Shown here piece after piece: positions 1 through 7,443 of a DNA stretch of 17,511 nucleotides. The DNA comes from Enterobacterales bacterium. Its GTDB lineage: Bacteria > Pseudomonadota > Gammaproteobacteria > Enterobacterales > Succinivibrionaceae. Every line of letters begins with the position of its first letter. The stretch's first letter is position 1. The translations under genes were made by a program, and so were the position numbers. The stretch lies in NCBI GenBank assembly GCA_900768635.1, contig CAAGDP010000110.1, positions 1 to 17,511 on the forward strand. The letters run 5' to 3'. The notes beneath the pieces are model-generated. The model did no database searches, was not told the DNA's origin, and saw only the letters and a program-made list of their open reading frames with translations.

Positions 1-22
1 AATAACACTATATAGTGTTATT
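1..22. repeat. Perfect 22-base palindrome
   Basis: The first 11 bases (AATAACACTAT) are followed directly by their exact reverse complement, giving an uninterrupted dyad with no loop. It could bind a dimeric protein or be the end of a larger element lying to the left of the window. It is not a classic intrinsic terminator, because neither side has a run of T after the arms and a zero-loop hairpin is poor in RNA. It lies at the window edge, so its wider context is unseen. Confidence 0.7.
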
Positions 23-1150
23 ATATAATATTTAAAAGCCTTATTCTACCTGTATTTATAACTATAGTGCTACTTTTAGTCAAATCCTAGGATAATGCAA
101 AATCAACAAACCTGATCATTACGTACCCCGGAAGTAAAGATCAAGTATGAAAGAACCGAAAGTTTTTTAGTATTCATACCGCAAGAATAAGAAGGCAGTA
201 GTTATCTCCGGCCGTCTAATCCTTTACAGGATCTTTTCTGAGATCCCTGCCTGACATTATCAGCCAACTTTTTACCTGAGATACAATACTGCATCTTCTG
301 ATCTGATCAAGGTATATCAGGTAGACATATAATCAATAATTATGCCAGTCTCCTGCAGTTGCAATCAGTGACATAGTCCAGTATTTTGTGTTCATCATAA
401 AGCAATTGAAAAAAAATCAGTCACCATCAGTAAATCAACAGAATCACTTAAAATGCAGAAAATGAAGGGAAGCCAGAATCAAATAAAATAAAATTCTACA
501 ACTTCTTTATTGATTTTTGTCGCTTTCGATTTAAAGCGATTTCACTGTATTCATATATTCAAACCATCAGGACAAGATAACCAGCTCATTTAATCTTCAT
601 CAGTGCAGAAGACTCTAATCTAATCCATGATATGAAACAGCTTGATGGAGAATATTTAATTCAGCATTTCAATCTGACTCTGGTGTTCCTTGGTTTTTGT
701 GCTGTAATTTATACCCACAATAATGATGTTTCATATGATTTGGAAAAACATACTCCTTATTGGTCTTCCGGTTTATGAGTTCAGCCTCACACCAGATAAA
801 TGGTATGCGCTGACCCATTGTTTGTTTAACATTTTATAACTTTGTCACACATTTTCGGATACAGACTAATTTTTTTTTGAAATCAAGGGAACTTTGCTCT
901 GAAAGGTTCGTCTAAGGTAATGAAAGTTAGATTTGTTTCATATATTTCCTCCTTATTTAAGTTTTAAGCCTGCACTATTGCAGGCTTTTTTTCTTCCTGA
1001 TCATTCATCCTATCCCTCCACTACAACTCTTGATATTCCTATGCATAGAGTTTCATAAAAGCAAATGATTTACCTGATCAAATATTGTAAGGAAGTATTT
1101 TTATAATTTAACAAGATACCATCTCTAAGATCAGGTTCAAAAAACATCAG
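23..1150. other. Gene-poor AT-rich region
   Basis: No frame on either strand stays open long enough to suggest an intact gene; the longest ATG-initiated stretches I found are about 50 codons. The region contains the orphan plus-strand terminator at 966-992 and a close-packed group of GATC sites at 114-308. Short open pieces on both strands hint at decayed coding sequence, but I could not assign any to a family. I see no clear minus-strand intrinsic terminator for the capsule operon here, so it may end by another mechanism or run through this region. Confidence 0.6.
966..992 (+). terminator. Rho-independent terminator, plus strand
   Basis: A perfect 9-base-pair stem (AAGCCTGCA at 966-974, TGCAGGCTT at 979-987) closes a 4-base loop (CTAT) and runs into seven T residues at 986-992. 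The T-run lies on the plus strand. On the minus strand the stem is followed by AAAACTT, so it is a poor terminator for the capsule operon coming from the right. No plus-strand gene precedes it in the window. It therefore ends either a decayed gene or a small non-coding transcript. Confidence 0.8.
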
Positions 1151-3595
1151 CTAAATCTTTCTATGCTGAAAACTAGTGATAATTGAGATAGCTTCGGTAG
1201 GAGAAATTCTTTTACCAGTAAAAGGATCAACAAAAATGGAATAGCGGTAGAATACTGCATACACTAGAAGCTCCAGATCAAGATGATGATCTTTAAGAGA
1301 ATCTCTCCTTCGTAGACTGACTGAATTTTGCCTGTCCCGGGTCAGACCATAACCTGAATAAAAAGGTTCGCCGAAACAAGTGACATTAAGACCGCACATC
1401 AGTGCCTCAAAACCTGTTCCCGAAGTGACTACATATACATCATTGAAACATTTCAATAATTTTATGGTATTAACATCTGAAGCTATGATATTAACCTTCA
1501 TCCTTTTCAGGGTACTGAGTTTAAAGAAGCCTTTTCTATTACCTTTAACTACTTCCGGATGAATTTTTACATAAACCCGGGATGAACCGTAAGTTTTAAC
1601 AGCATCCTGCAACATCAGAGAAAAAGTCTCAGATGATGCATTTCCCAAAGTTACTGAGGTATCACCATAAGTTTGATCAACAACTAGTACCCGCCGTTCT
1701 GAATTGTCACAAGCAAATTTTGAAAAAATATCCCCATTACAGATACTGTCTGCTCCGGAATACTGTTCAGAAAAGGATTGATTGTATTTTGAGATATTAT
1801 TTCCAAGGATCAGGTTTATCAGCCCTCGCCCCTTTTCCTGATAAAGCTTTAATGTGCTGTCACTGGCATATACTATTTCCCTTACAATATTCTCCAGTTC
1901 AGAAGGACAGGTAGCATCATAATATATGCCAATCCGATCTCTGATCAGAGAAAGAAGAAGTTCCCGATCTTTACCGCCGTTATATTCCTGATCAGCATTA
2001 ACCTCCTGCTCCCAGGTTTCCTGTAAATCATCAAAAAAACCTGACATAGATAAATGAGAGAACTTTACTGTTATACTTTTAATAAAGCCCTCCTCAAGAG
2101 CAATATAGGGAAGTTTATGTTTCTGAGCATACCTTTGCGCTTTCAGTGCTGATTTTTTATGTCCCCATCCAATAACACCGTTTTCTGAAATATCTTCAAG
2201 AAAGACCTCCAGATTTGGAATTTTACGGATACCTTTACTTAAGATCCGGCAAAACCTTATACCTTTAATTCCTATCCGATCTGCTGTTTCCATAATAACC
2301 TGTGCAATACCGGCTTTCGTATAAAAATTTCCCTGAACAAGAGCATTTCCACGAAGTATTTTGAAATACTGAAGAACAGATTCTCTATTTGGAATTGAAG
2401 GGTTTTGCCAGAAACTGTCCAGAAATTCTCTTGCAAACACGCCCTTGGCAATAGCCTGAGTAGCCAGTCCTTCTTCTGCATAAATAGCATTACCTAAAGT
2501 AATAACCGGCTTTAAATGTTTTAATGCCAGAATACCCATAGTGGAATTAATGACCACTACTCCTGCACTGTTCTCAATAAATTCATCTGAATTTGCATTT
2601 ACCAGAAAATGCACTCTGTCTGCAATATTAAGACAATGAGCATAATTATGAACAAAGTTGCGATAACTAAAAAAGGAATTATCCATAGGATGCAACTTAA
2701 CTACCAGATGAACATCACTGGCGGCGTAAGTTTTAAATGACAGCATCACCTGTTCAACAGATTCAATCACATCCCTGAAACTGGATGCACATTTTATCTG
2801 AGCGTCAGAACTTAACTGCAGAGGAAATGCAAAATATTTTAAGTCTTGTATTTGGGATAAAAGTTCTCTATCAGCAGTTGCAACCCGGAAATCCAGTAGT
2901 TTTCTTTGTAGCCATCCAAAGATCTCAGATAGGAATTTTTTGTCTCGATGCCATTGATAAAACGGAAAAAACGGATACAGAAAAAATAATCCAATATAAT
3001 TTTTCACCGCCTTTGCAACTCTTGTCTTAAGCGGATTCGGTACTACCACATCCTGCAAACAGAATTCTCCATCTGACAATGGTTCAAAAGATGATTTGAT
3101 CTTTGATGACAATGTTCTCTGTTTATCTACATCATTATTTATTGCATCGTCTATTCTTATATTATTATTCTTACGGTACAACCAATCAGCATACAATGCA
3201 GGTATTTTAGAATTACCATTAACACCATTAACTTCAAGAGTTACATAACCTGGTCGCAGATATCCTTCCTCATAAACCCAGACCTTTATACCCCGATCTC
3301 TTGCAATATTGATGGCAATAGTATGATAAAAGCGTTTATCTCCATAAAGGAAAATATCAGTGATGGAACATCTATCCAGAATTTTGGAAAGAAACAGCGG
3401 GAAATTTTCTTTCAAACCGCCAAAATGATAAGTATTGGAGGAAAACAGCTTATCAACTACATCACCTCCATTAAAGCAGATTGAATAACAACAATATCCT
3501 TTCCCTGCAAAGAATGCAGATAGATCCTTAAAAAAACTACCATGAGGACCTTGTAGAAATAAAAAGGACCGTTTTCTGCTTTCTCTGAAGTTCAT
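1151..3595 (-). CDS. kpsS: KpsS fused to N-terminal module of KpsC (beta-Kdo transferases)
   Basis: This is a two-module protein of 814 residues for making the beta-Kdo linker on phosphatidylglycerol. Residues about 8-440 resemble KpsS, which adds the first Kdo: FLFLQGPHG at 11-19, YEEGYLRPGY at 108-117, PLQLSSDAQ at 258-266, KLHPMD at 300-305 and NSTMG at 350-354. Residues about 447-807 resemble the N-terminal half of KpsC: GIYYD at 556-560, VVDQTYGDTSVTLGNA at 638-653, KIHPE at 677-681, TSGTGFEAL at 724-732 and GEPFYSGYGLTRDR at 742-755. KpsS alone is normally about 390-400 residues, so this is a fusion. An ATG at 3652 is possible, but 3595 overlaps the upstream stop as ATGA and leads straight into the KpsS motif, so I chose it. 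Residues 510-544 hold an acidic insertion absent from canonical KpsC-N. Both halves keep their family motifs and the frame is continuous, so this does not look like decay. Confidence 0.88.
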   Translation of the reverse strand: MNFRESRKRSFLFLQGPHGSFFKDLSAFFAGKGYCCYSICFNGGDVVDKLFSSNTYHFGGLKENFPLFLSKILDRCSITDIFLYGDKRFYHTIAINIARDRGIKVWVYEEGYLRPGYVTLEVNGVNGNSKIPALYADWLYRKNNNIRIDDAINNDVDKQRTLSSKIKSSFEPLSDGEFCLQDVVVPNPLKTRVAKAVKNYIGLFFLYPFFPFYQWHRDKKFLSEIFGWLQRKLLDFRVATADRELLSQIQDLKYFAFPLQLSSDAQIKCASSFRDVIESVEQVMLSFKTYAASDVHLVVKLHPMDNSFFSYRNFVHNYAHCLNIADRVHFLVNANSDEFIENSAGVVVINSTMGILALKHLKPVITLGNAIYAEEGLATQAIAKGVFAREFLDSFWQNPSIPNRESVLQYFKILRGNALVQGNFYTKAGIAQVIMETADRIGIKGIRFCRILSKGIRKIPNLEVFLEDISENGVIGWGHKKSALKAQRYAQKHKLPYIALEEGFIKSITVKFSHLSMSGFFDDLQETWEQEVNADQEYNGGKDRELLLSLIRDRIGIYYDATCPSELENIVREIVYASDSTLKLYQEKGRGLINLILGNNISKYNQSFSEQYSGADSICNGDIFSKFACDNSERRVLVVDQTYGDTSVTLGNASSETFSLMLQDAVKTYGSSRVYVKIHPEVVKGNRKGFFKLSTLKRMKVNIIASDVNTIKLLKCFNDVYVVTSGTGFEALMCGLNVTCFGEPFYSGYGLTRDRQNSVSLRRRDSLKDHHLDLELLVYAVFYRYSIFVDPFTGKRISPTEAISIITSFQHRKI

Positions 3596-4773
3596 TTCCC
3601 TTTTCTCCCATATTTTCGGAAGATTGCAGTTATTCGACTTAATCTGAAGCAAAAACGATTTTGTTTACTGTGTTCCTGATGAGTAAGATGCTGAATTACA
3701 TCTTCTGGAGTTGAAATTTTTTCGGAAATCCAATCATAATAGGTCGGATAAAGAATTAAGGCACCAATAATAAAATCTAAAATATCAGGAGAAAGCTCTT
3801 TTCTTCTTTTATGTGCAGATACTGCTACAGGATTGTTGTTTAACACACTGATATCCTGGGTAAGTCCATACCCTGCATAAAATGGCATGCCGTAACATAC
3901 CACTTTTTTATTCCGCAGCAGTGCCTCAAACCCGACCAATGAGGAAACAGTATGAATTTCGTCAGCAGCCTGAATACAGTCCAAAGCGGAATATTCATCA
4001 AAAACAACAAGATCTGAGAGACCCTCGATACTTTCGTAATTTTCCGCATCACCGTTTATACGATTGGAAGAAACAACATCAGGATGGATTTTGCAGAATA
4101 TTAATGCATCGGGATCACTCCTCCTAACCGCCTGTAATAAGGTCAGATTAGTATAACCGCATCCTCCAAGAATTACAGAAGCGTCATCACTAACCTGAAA
4201 AGGAATAAAAATAATTTTCCGATTTGGTTCGATTTTATGGACGGTGTTTATAACTGGGATAATTCGGGGATGCCTGCTGCTTTGATACTTACTGACACGA
4301 CCATCTACAATTACTGATTGAAGATTTAAGGCTCTGTCTCGCAGAGACTGATATTTAACAGGATCAAGCATCTGCATTGATCTGATGGAACTGAAAATAC
4401 ATTCCAGATCAGATTGATAACGAGGATCGTAGTAAATACCCCTGCTGTCAATTACCAGTGAATATGGGTAATAAAAATCACTACCCAATCCCTGTGAACG
4501 TATAAAAGCATCTTCCACCAGATATAAAGAGATAAGATTCTGATCTCGGTATCCATACAGAAGATCAGCAAGTTCTTCATCTCTTGCAAGTTTGGAAGCC
4601 CAGCACAATACAGAAAACTTCTGAGTAAACTTTTCAGATTTACTGCGTTGAACAATTTTTTGAAATTGATTCGAACTTAGAAAAACACATTTATATTCCG
4701 GCAGGTATCGCCAGATAAATATTTTTTTCCAGAAAGAAAAATTTAAGCAGTAAATCAGTTTATCTGAAATCAT
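3592..4773 (-). CDS. kpsC: Stand-alone C-terminal module of KpsC (beta-Kdo transferase)
   Basis: This 393-residue protein matches only the second glycosyltransferase module of KpsC, which in E. coli is the C-terminal half of a protein of about 675 residues. KpsC lengthens the beta-Kdo linker after KpsS, its two modules forming the alternating 2,4 and 2,7 linkages. Visible motifs: VEDAFIRSQGLGSD (86-99), GIYYD (112-116), IPFQVSDDAS (190-199), KIHPDV (228-233), TVSSLVGFEALL (275-286), YGMPFYAGYGLTQD (294-307) and ALILYPTYYD (338-347). The QVSDDAS and LYPTYYD signatures fit KpsC-C, whereas KpsC-N has VVDQTYGDTSVT-like and RYSIFVDP-like forms, seen in the next gene. Residues 362-393 form a basic tail that could contact the membrane. 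The start overlaps the kpsF stop (ATGA) and the stop overlaps the next start (ATGA), so all three are probably translationally coupled. Confidence 0.88.
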   Translation of the reverse strand: MISDKLIYCLNFSFWKKIFIWRYLPEYKCVFLSSNQFQKIVQRSKSEKFTQKFSVLCWASKLARDEELADLLYGYRDQNLISLYLVEDAFIRSQGLGSDFYYPYSLVIDSRGIYYDPRYQSDLECIFSSIRSMQMLDPVKYQSLRDRALNLQSVIVDGRVSKYQSSRHPRIIPVINTVHKIEPNRKIIFIPFQVSDDASVILGGCGYTNLTLLQAVRRSDPDALIFCKIHPDVVSSNRINGDAENYESIEGLSDLVVFDEYSALDCIQAADEIHTVSSLVGFEALLRNKKVVCYGMPFYAGYGLTQDISVLNNNPVAVSAHKRRKELSPDILDFIIGALILYPTYYDWISEKISTPEDVIQHLTHQEHSKQNRFCFRLSRITAIFRKYGRKGK

Positions 4774-5729
4774 TTTATGCCAGAGGCGATCAAATCATGG
4801 ATATTAAAAGCTCCGATAACATGACGGTTCTCATCAGTAACAATAAGACCGGTAATACTTTTATCCTGCATAAGTTTAAGAGAATTAATAGCTTGGTCTT
4901 CAGGTGAAACTGTAAAACAATCCCGATGCATCACAGTGCTGATAGAGGTGTTATTGATATCCAAATTCTGCGAAATGGTTCGGCGCAGATCTCCGTCAGT
5001 AAAAATTCCGGCTAGCGTCTTTCCATCTGACTCAACTACAACAACAAATCCTAGTTTCTTTTCAGCTATTTCTAGAATTGCTTCTGAAACTGATTGAGAT
5101 GTATGAACTAAAGGGATCTGTTCGCCTGTTCGCATAACATTCTCATTAAGAACAAGTAATCTTTTTCCCAAAGCTCCACCTGGATGACTGGCAGCGAAAT
5201 CATCTTTGGTAAAATTTAGTCTTACAGCTAAAGCAATAGCCAAAGCATCTCCTAATACCAAAGTAACAGTTGTACTTGAGGTAGGAGCCAGATTAAGAGG
5301 ACCTGCTTCTTCAGTTACATATGTACAAAGATGTATATCAGCAATTTTTGCCATGGAAGAATTAGGATTAGAAGTAATAGAAATTATTTTGTTTCCTCTC
5401 TTTTTGCAGATAGGAAGAATAGTCATAATTTCAGAACTTTCACCTGAATGAGAGATAGCGATAATTAGATCATCAGCTTCAATCATACCCAAGTCACCAT
5501 GACAAGCTTCACCAGGATGTGCAAAGAAGGCAGGAGTACCTGTACTTGCCATAGTAGCAGCAATTTTTGAAGCAATATGACCGGATTTACCGATACGAGT
5601 AATTATTACTTTACTTGAACATTGAGAAATTTGACTAACAGCCAATGTGTAAGTAGGTTCATCTAAATGGTTCTTTAGATTGTCAATGAATTCAACATCT
5701 TTCTTAAATACAATATTAAAAATATTCAT
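4770..5729 (-). CDS. kpsF: Arabinose-5-phosphate isomerase KpsF
   Basis: This enzyme interconverts ribulose-5-phosphate and arabinose-5-phosphate in the cytoplasm, the first committed step toward Kdo. At 319 residues it is close to the E. coli KpsF/KdsD length. An N-terminal SIS domain covers about 35-170, with RIGKSGHIASK (45-55), HPGEACHGDLG (71-81), ISHSGESSE (92-100) and LAPTSSTT (147-154). SHPGGALGKRLL (181-192) leads into two CBS domains at about 196-255 and 262-317. The gene sits between the capsule cassette and the linker Kdo transferases, so I call it the capsule copy (kpsF) rather than housekeeping kdsD, though sequence alone does not separate these. It starts 24 bases after the preceding gene with no obvious Shine-Dalgarno sequence. 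Confidence 0.95.
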   Translation of the reverse strand: MNIFNIVFKKDVEFIDNLKNHLDEPTYTLAVSQISQCSSKVIITRIGKSGHIASKIAATMASTGTPAFFAHPGEACHGDLGMIEADDLIIAISHSGESSEIMTILPICKKRGNKIISITSNPNSSMAKIADIHLCTYVTEEAGPLNLAPTSSTTVTLVLGDALAIALAVRLNFTKDDFAASHPGGALGKRLLVLNENVMRTGEQIPLVHTSQSVSEAILEIAEKKLGFVVVVESDGKTLAGIFTDGDLRRTISQNLDINNTSISTVMHRDCFTVSPEDQAINSLKLMQDKSITGLIVTDENRHVIGAFNIHDLIASGIK

Positions 5730-5753
5730 TAAATAGACAAAAAAATTATAAAA

Positions 5754-6686
5754 CTATTTTTTTATTAGACCAAAATAGAAGTTCAAAATATCATTAATCT
5801 GAGTTAAAGTAGGATGATCAGTTGAATGAACTGGTACATTAAATTTACGAAGTGTGAACTCGTAACGATTATTGATCAAGAGTTGCATAATAGTATCCAA
5901 CTTATACTTATCAGCTGGATAATCCGATGATTCTATATAAATATAGGGTTTATGATTATAATTTTTACTATATTTAAAAAATAAAGTATCTATATCTATA
6001 AAATTATAGGCACATTCAAAAATTTTTTTTGACCATATACTATTATCATGACAACTACTGGCACATCGAACAAGCAAACTATTAATAGAAATCACTAACC
6101 CTAGATTTAAAGATAAACCATAATATAAAGCACCATAGCCACCCATAGAAGCTCCAATAGTTACTACATTCTTACGCTCAATATTATTATTTGAAATAAT
6201 AGTATTAATTATATGCATATATTTAGCTATAGTAGGATTATCAGGTGTTCCAACATACCAATGATTAGATGGATCATTTAAAAAAAGATAACAATATTCT
6301 GAACTCCATCTTTCAGTATCATCAAAAAACCAAGAATATCTGTTATAAGTATGATGATTGGAAAAACCAGAGAATAAAATAATTAATTTTTTGAAATTAC
6401 TATTAGACGGATAAAATAAAAATTTAATATTTAAATATTCCTTTTGATAGTTAAGCAATACATAATTCTTATCAAAGGGCATTTTATTAAAAACCAGCTT
6501 CATTGCCATTTTAATATTAGTATCTACAATAGAGCAATGAATATTTCTTAAAAAAAATTCTCTAATAGATTCAGGAAAATTTTTTGTATCATTCTTGTAA
6601 TATTGAATAATTACTGACGGTTCAAATAATTTGAATTTTCTCTTAATATCATCAGCTAAAATATTAATAATAGTTTTTGTATCCAT
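5754..6686 (-). CDS. Putative alpha/beta-hydrolase (esterase or acyltransferase), capsule cassette
   Basis: I do not recognise a named gene. The 310-residue product has a nucleophile elbow, GASMGGYGALYYG (178-190), with Ser180 as the likely nucleophile, DYPADK (255-260) with Asp259 as a likely acid, and His287 or His291 near the C-terminus. It has no signal peptide or membrane segment, so it is probably cytoplasmic. It is a paralog of the gene just upstream: both share RYSWF-D--ERW, the GxSMGGY elbow and the YPADK motif. This copy has an extra N-terminal segment of about 65 residues. Its place among glycosyltransferases suggests addition or removal of acyl groups on the capsule sugar or its precursor; the reaction is inference. 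The gene is very AT-rich, like its neighbours, which fits horizontal acquisition. Confidence 0.7.
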   Translation of the reverse strand: MDTKTIINILADDIKRKFKLFEPSVIIQYYKNDTKNFPESIREFFLRNIHCSIVDTNIKMAMKLVFNKMPFDKNYVLLNYQKEYLNIKFLFYPSNSNFKKLIILFSGFSNHHTYNRYSWFFDDTERWSSEYCYLFLNDPSNHWYVGTPDNPTIAKYMHIINTIISNNNIERKNVVTIGASMGGYGALYYGLSLNLGLVISINSLLVRCASSCHDNSIWSKKIFECAYNFIDIDTLFFKYSKNYNHKPYIYIESSDYPADKYKLDTIMQLLINNRYEFTLRKFNVPVHSTDHPTLTQINDILNFYFGLIKK

Positions 6687-6702
6687 AATAAAAAAATTGA
6701 TT

Positions 6703-7443
6703 CTAATTTGACATTATAAATCCATCATTATCGAAGTAATTGATAGCACTATAGATTTCGTCTTTTGAAAGGGAATTGACAGTATGGCCAGACCAATTCT
6801 GTTTCTTTATTATGAACAATGAGGGCATAGAAACAAGAGATTGAATTAAAGTTTCAGCTCCTTCTTTGTCAGCTGGATAATTACCATACTCTAAGTATAT
6901 ACAAGGTGTATGCTCGAATTTTTTAATCCAAACATTTAAATCATACCATTGACTACCACATTGTCGAATTTGTCTTTCCCAATTAAAATAATGGTGAAGT
7001 CTTGCAGATTCATAAGTAATTTGAGGATTAGTAACAATAGCTGCTTTTAGTGATAAATATGTTGCATAAAAAATTGCAGCATACCCCCCCATCGATCCTC
7101 CAACACAAAATGTTTTATCGTTAGTTATTGGGTAGTCTTTATTAAATAATTGATAATGTTGTATCAGTCTTTTAATAGAATCTCTTCTAGGAACTTCATC
7201 TGTTCCTAAAAAATAATGAAATGAATCATCTTTTATAAAAAGGAAGCTATCTCCACATTCCCAACGTTCATAAGGATCCCAAAACCAAGAATATCGATCA
7301 TATCTATCCTTTCCCATGGAAGAAAAAAAAACAATCAATCTCTTTGGAGCGATCGAAGGATAAAAAATACCATCAAAAAAGAAATTATGAAATCCATACT
7401 TTTTTCTAACATAATTTCTGTCCCAAGGTGAAGAACATGTCAT
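6703..7443 (-). CDS. Putative alpha/beta-hydrolase, paralog of next gene
   Basis: This 246-residue protein is related to the product of the gene downstream and keeps the same apparent triad: Ser117 in VGGSMGGYAAIFYA (114-127), Asp192 in NYPADK (188-193) and His220 in WSGHT (217-221). Another shared block is RYSWFWDPYERW (50-61). It lacks the N-terminal extension of its paralog, yet the conserved core begins near its start, so it looks complete rather than truncated. The start codon overlaps the preceding stop as ATGA, and 16 bases separate it from the next gene. A role in O-acylation, deacylation or another ester reaction on the capsule glycan is inferred from context only. Confidence 0.7.
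   Translation of the reverse strand: MTCSSPWDRNYVRKKYGFHNFFFDGIFYPSIAPKRLIVFFSSMGKDRYDRYSWFWDPYERWECGDSFLFIKDDSFHYFLGTDEVPRRDSIKRLIQHYQLFNKDYPITNDKTFCVGGSMGGYAAIFYATYLSLKAAIVTNPQITYESARLHHYFNWERQIRQCGSQWYDLNVWIKKFEHTPCIYLEYGNYPADKEGAETLIQSLVSMPSLFIIKKQNWSGHTVNSLSKDEIYSAINYFDNDGFIMSN

Noticed and set aside
120..360. Possible remnant of a transposase C-terminus on the minus strand, split over frames (KGLDGRR, DNYCLLIL)
   Set aside because: The resemblance needs a frame change and an in-frame stop, and is too short to separate from chance.
632..778. Plus-strand open frame of 48 codons with a hydrophobic stretch
   Set aside because: No ribosome binding site, no recognisable family motif, and the region shows equally long frames on the other strand; not enough to call a gene.
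670..820. Minus-strand open frame of about 49 codons (begins MGQRIPFIWCEAE)
   Set aside because: No ribosome binding site and no family match I can defend; it overlaps the plus-strand frame above and both could be chance or decayed sequence.
1072..1136. Inverted repeat ACCTGATC / GATCAGGT downstream of the capsule operon
   Set aside because: Arms are only 8 bases with a 49-base loop and no T-run, and TGATC-type words are common in this DNA, so it is unlikely to be a terminator.
3596..3652. Longer start for the KpsS-KpsC-N fusion (19 extra residues)
   Set aside because: It would overlap the upstream gene by 61 bases; the ATG at 3595 makes an ATGA junction and begins just before the conserved KpsS motif.
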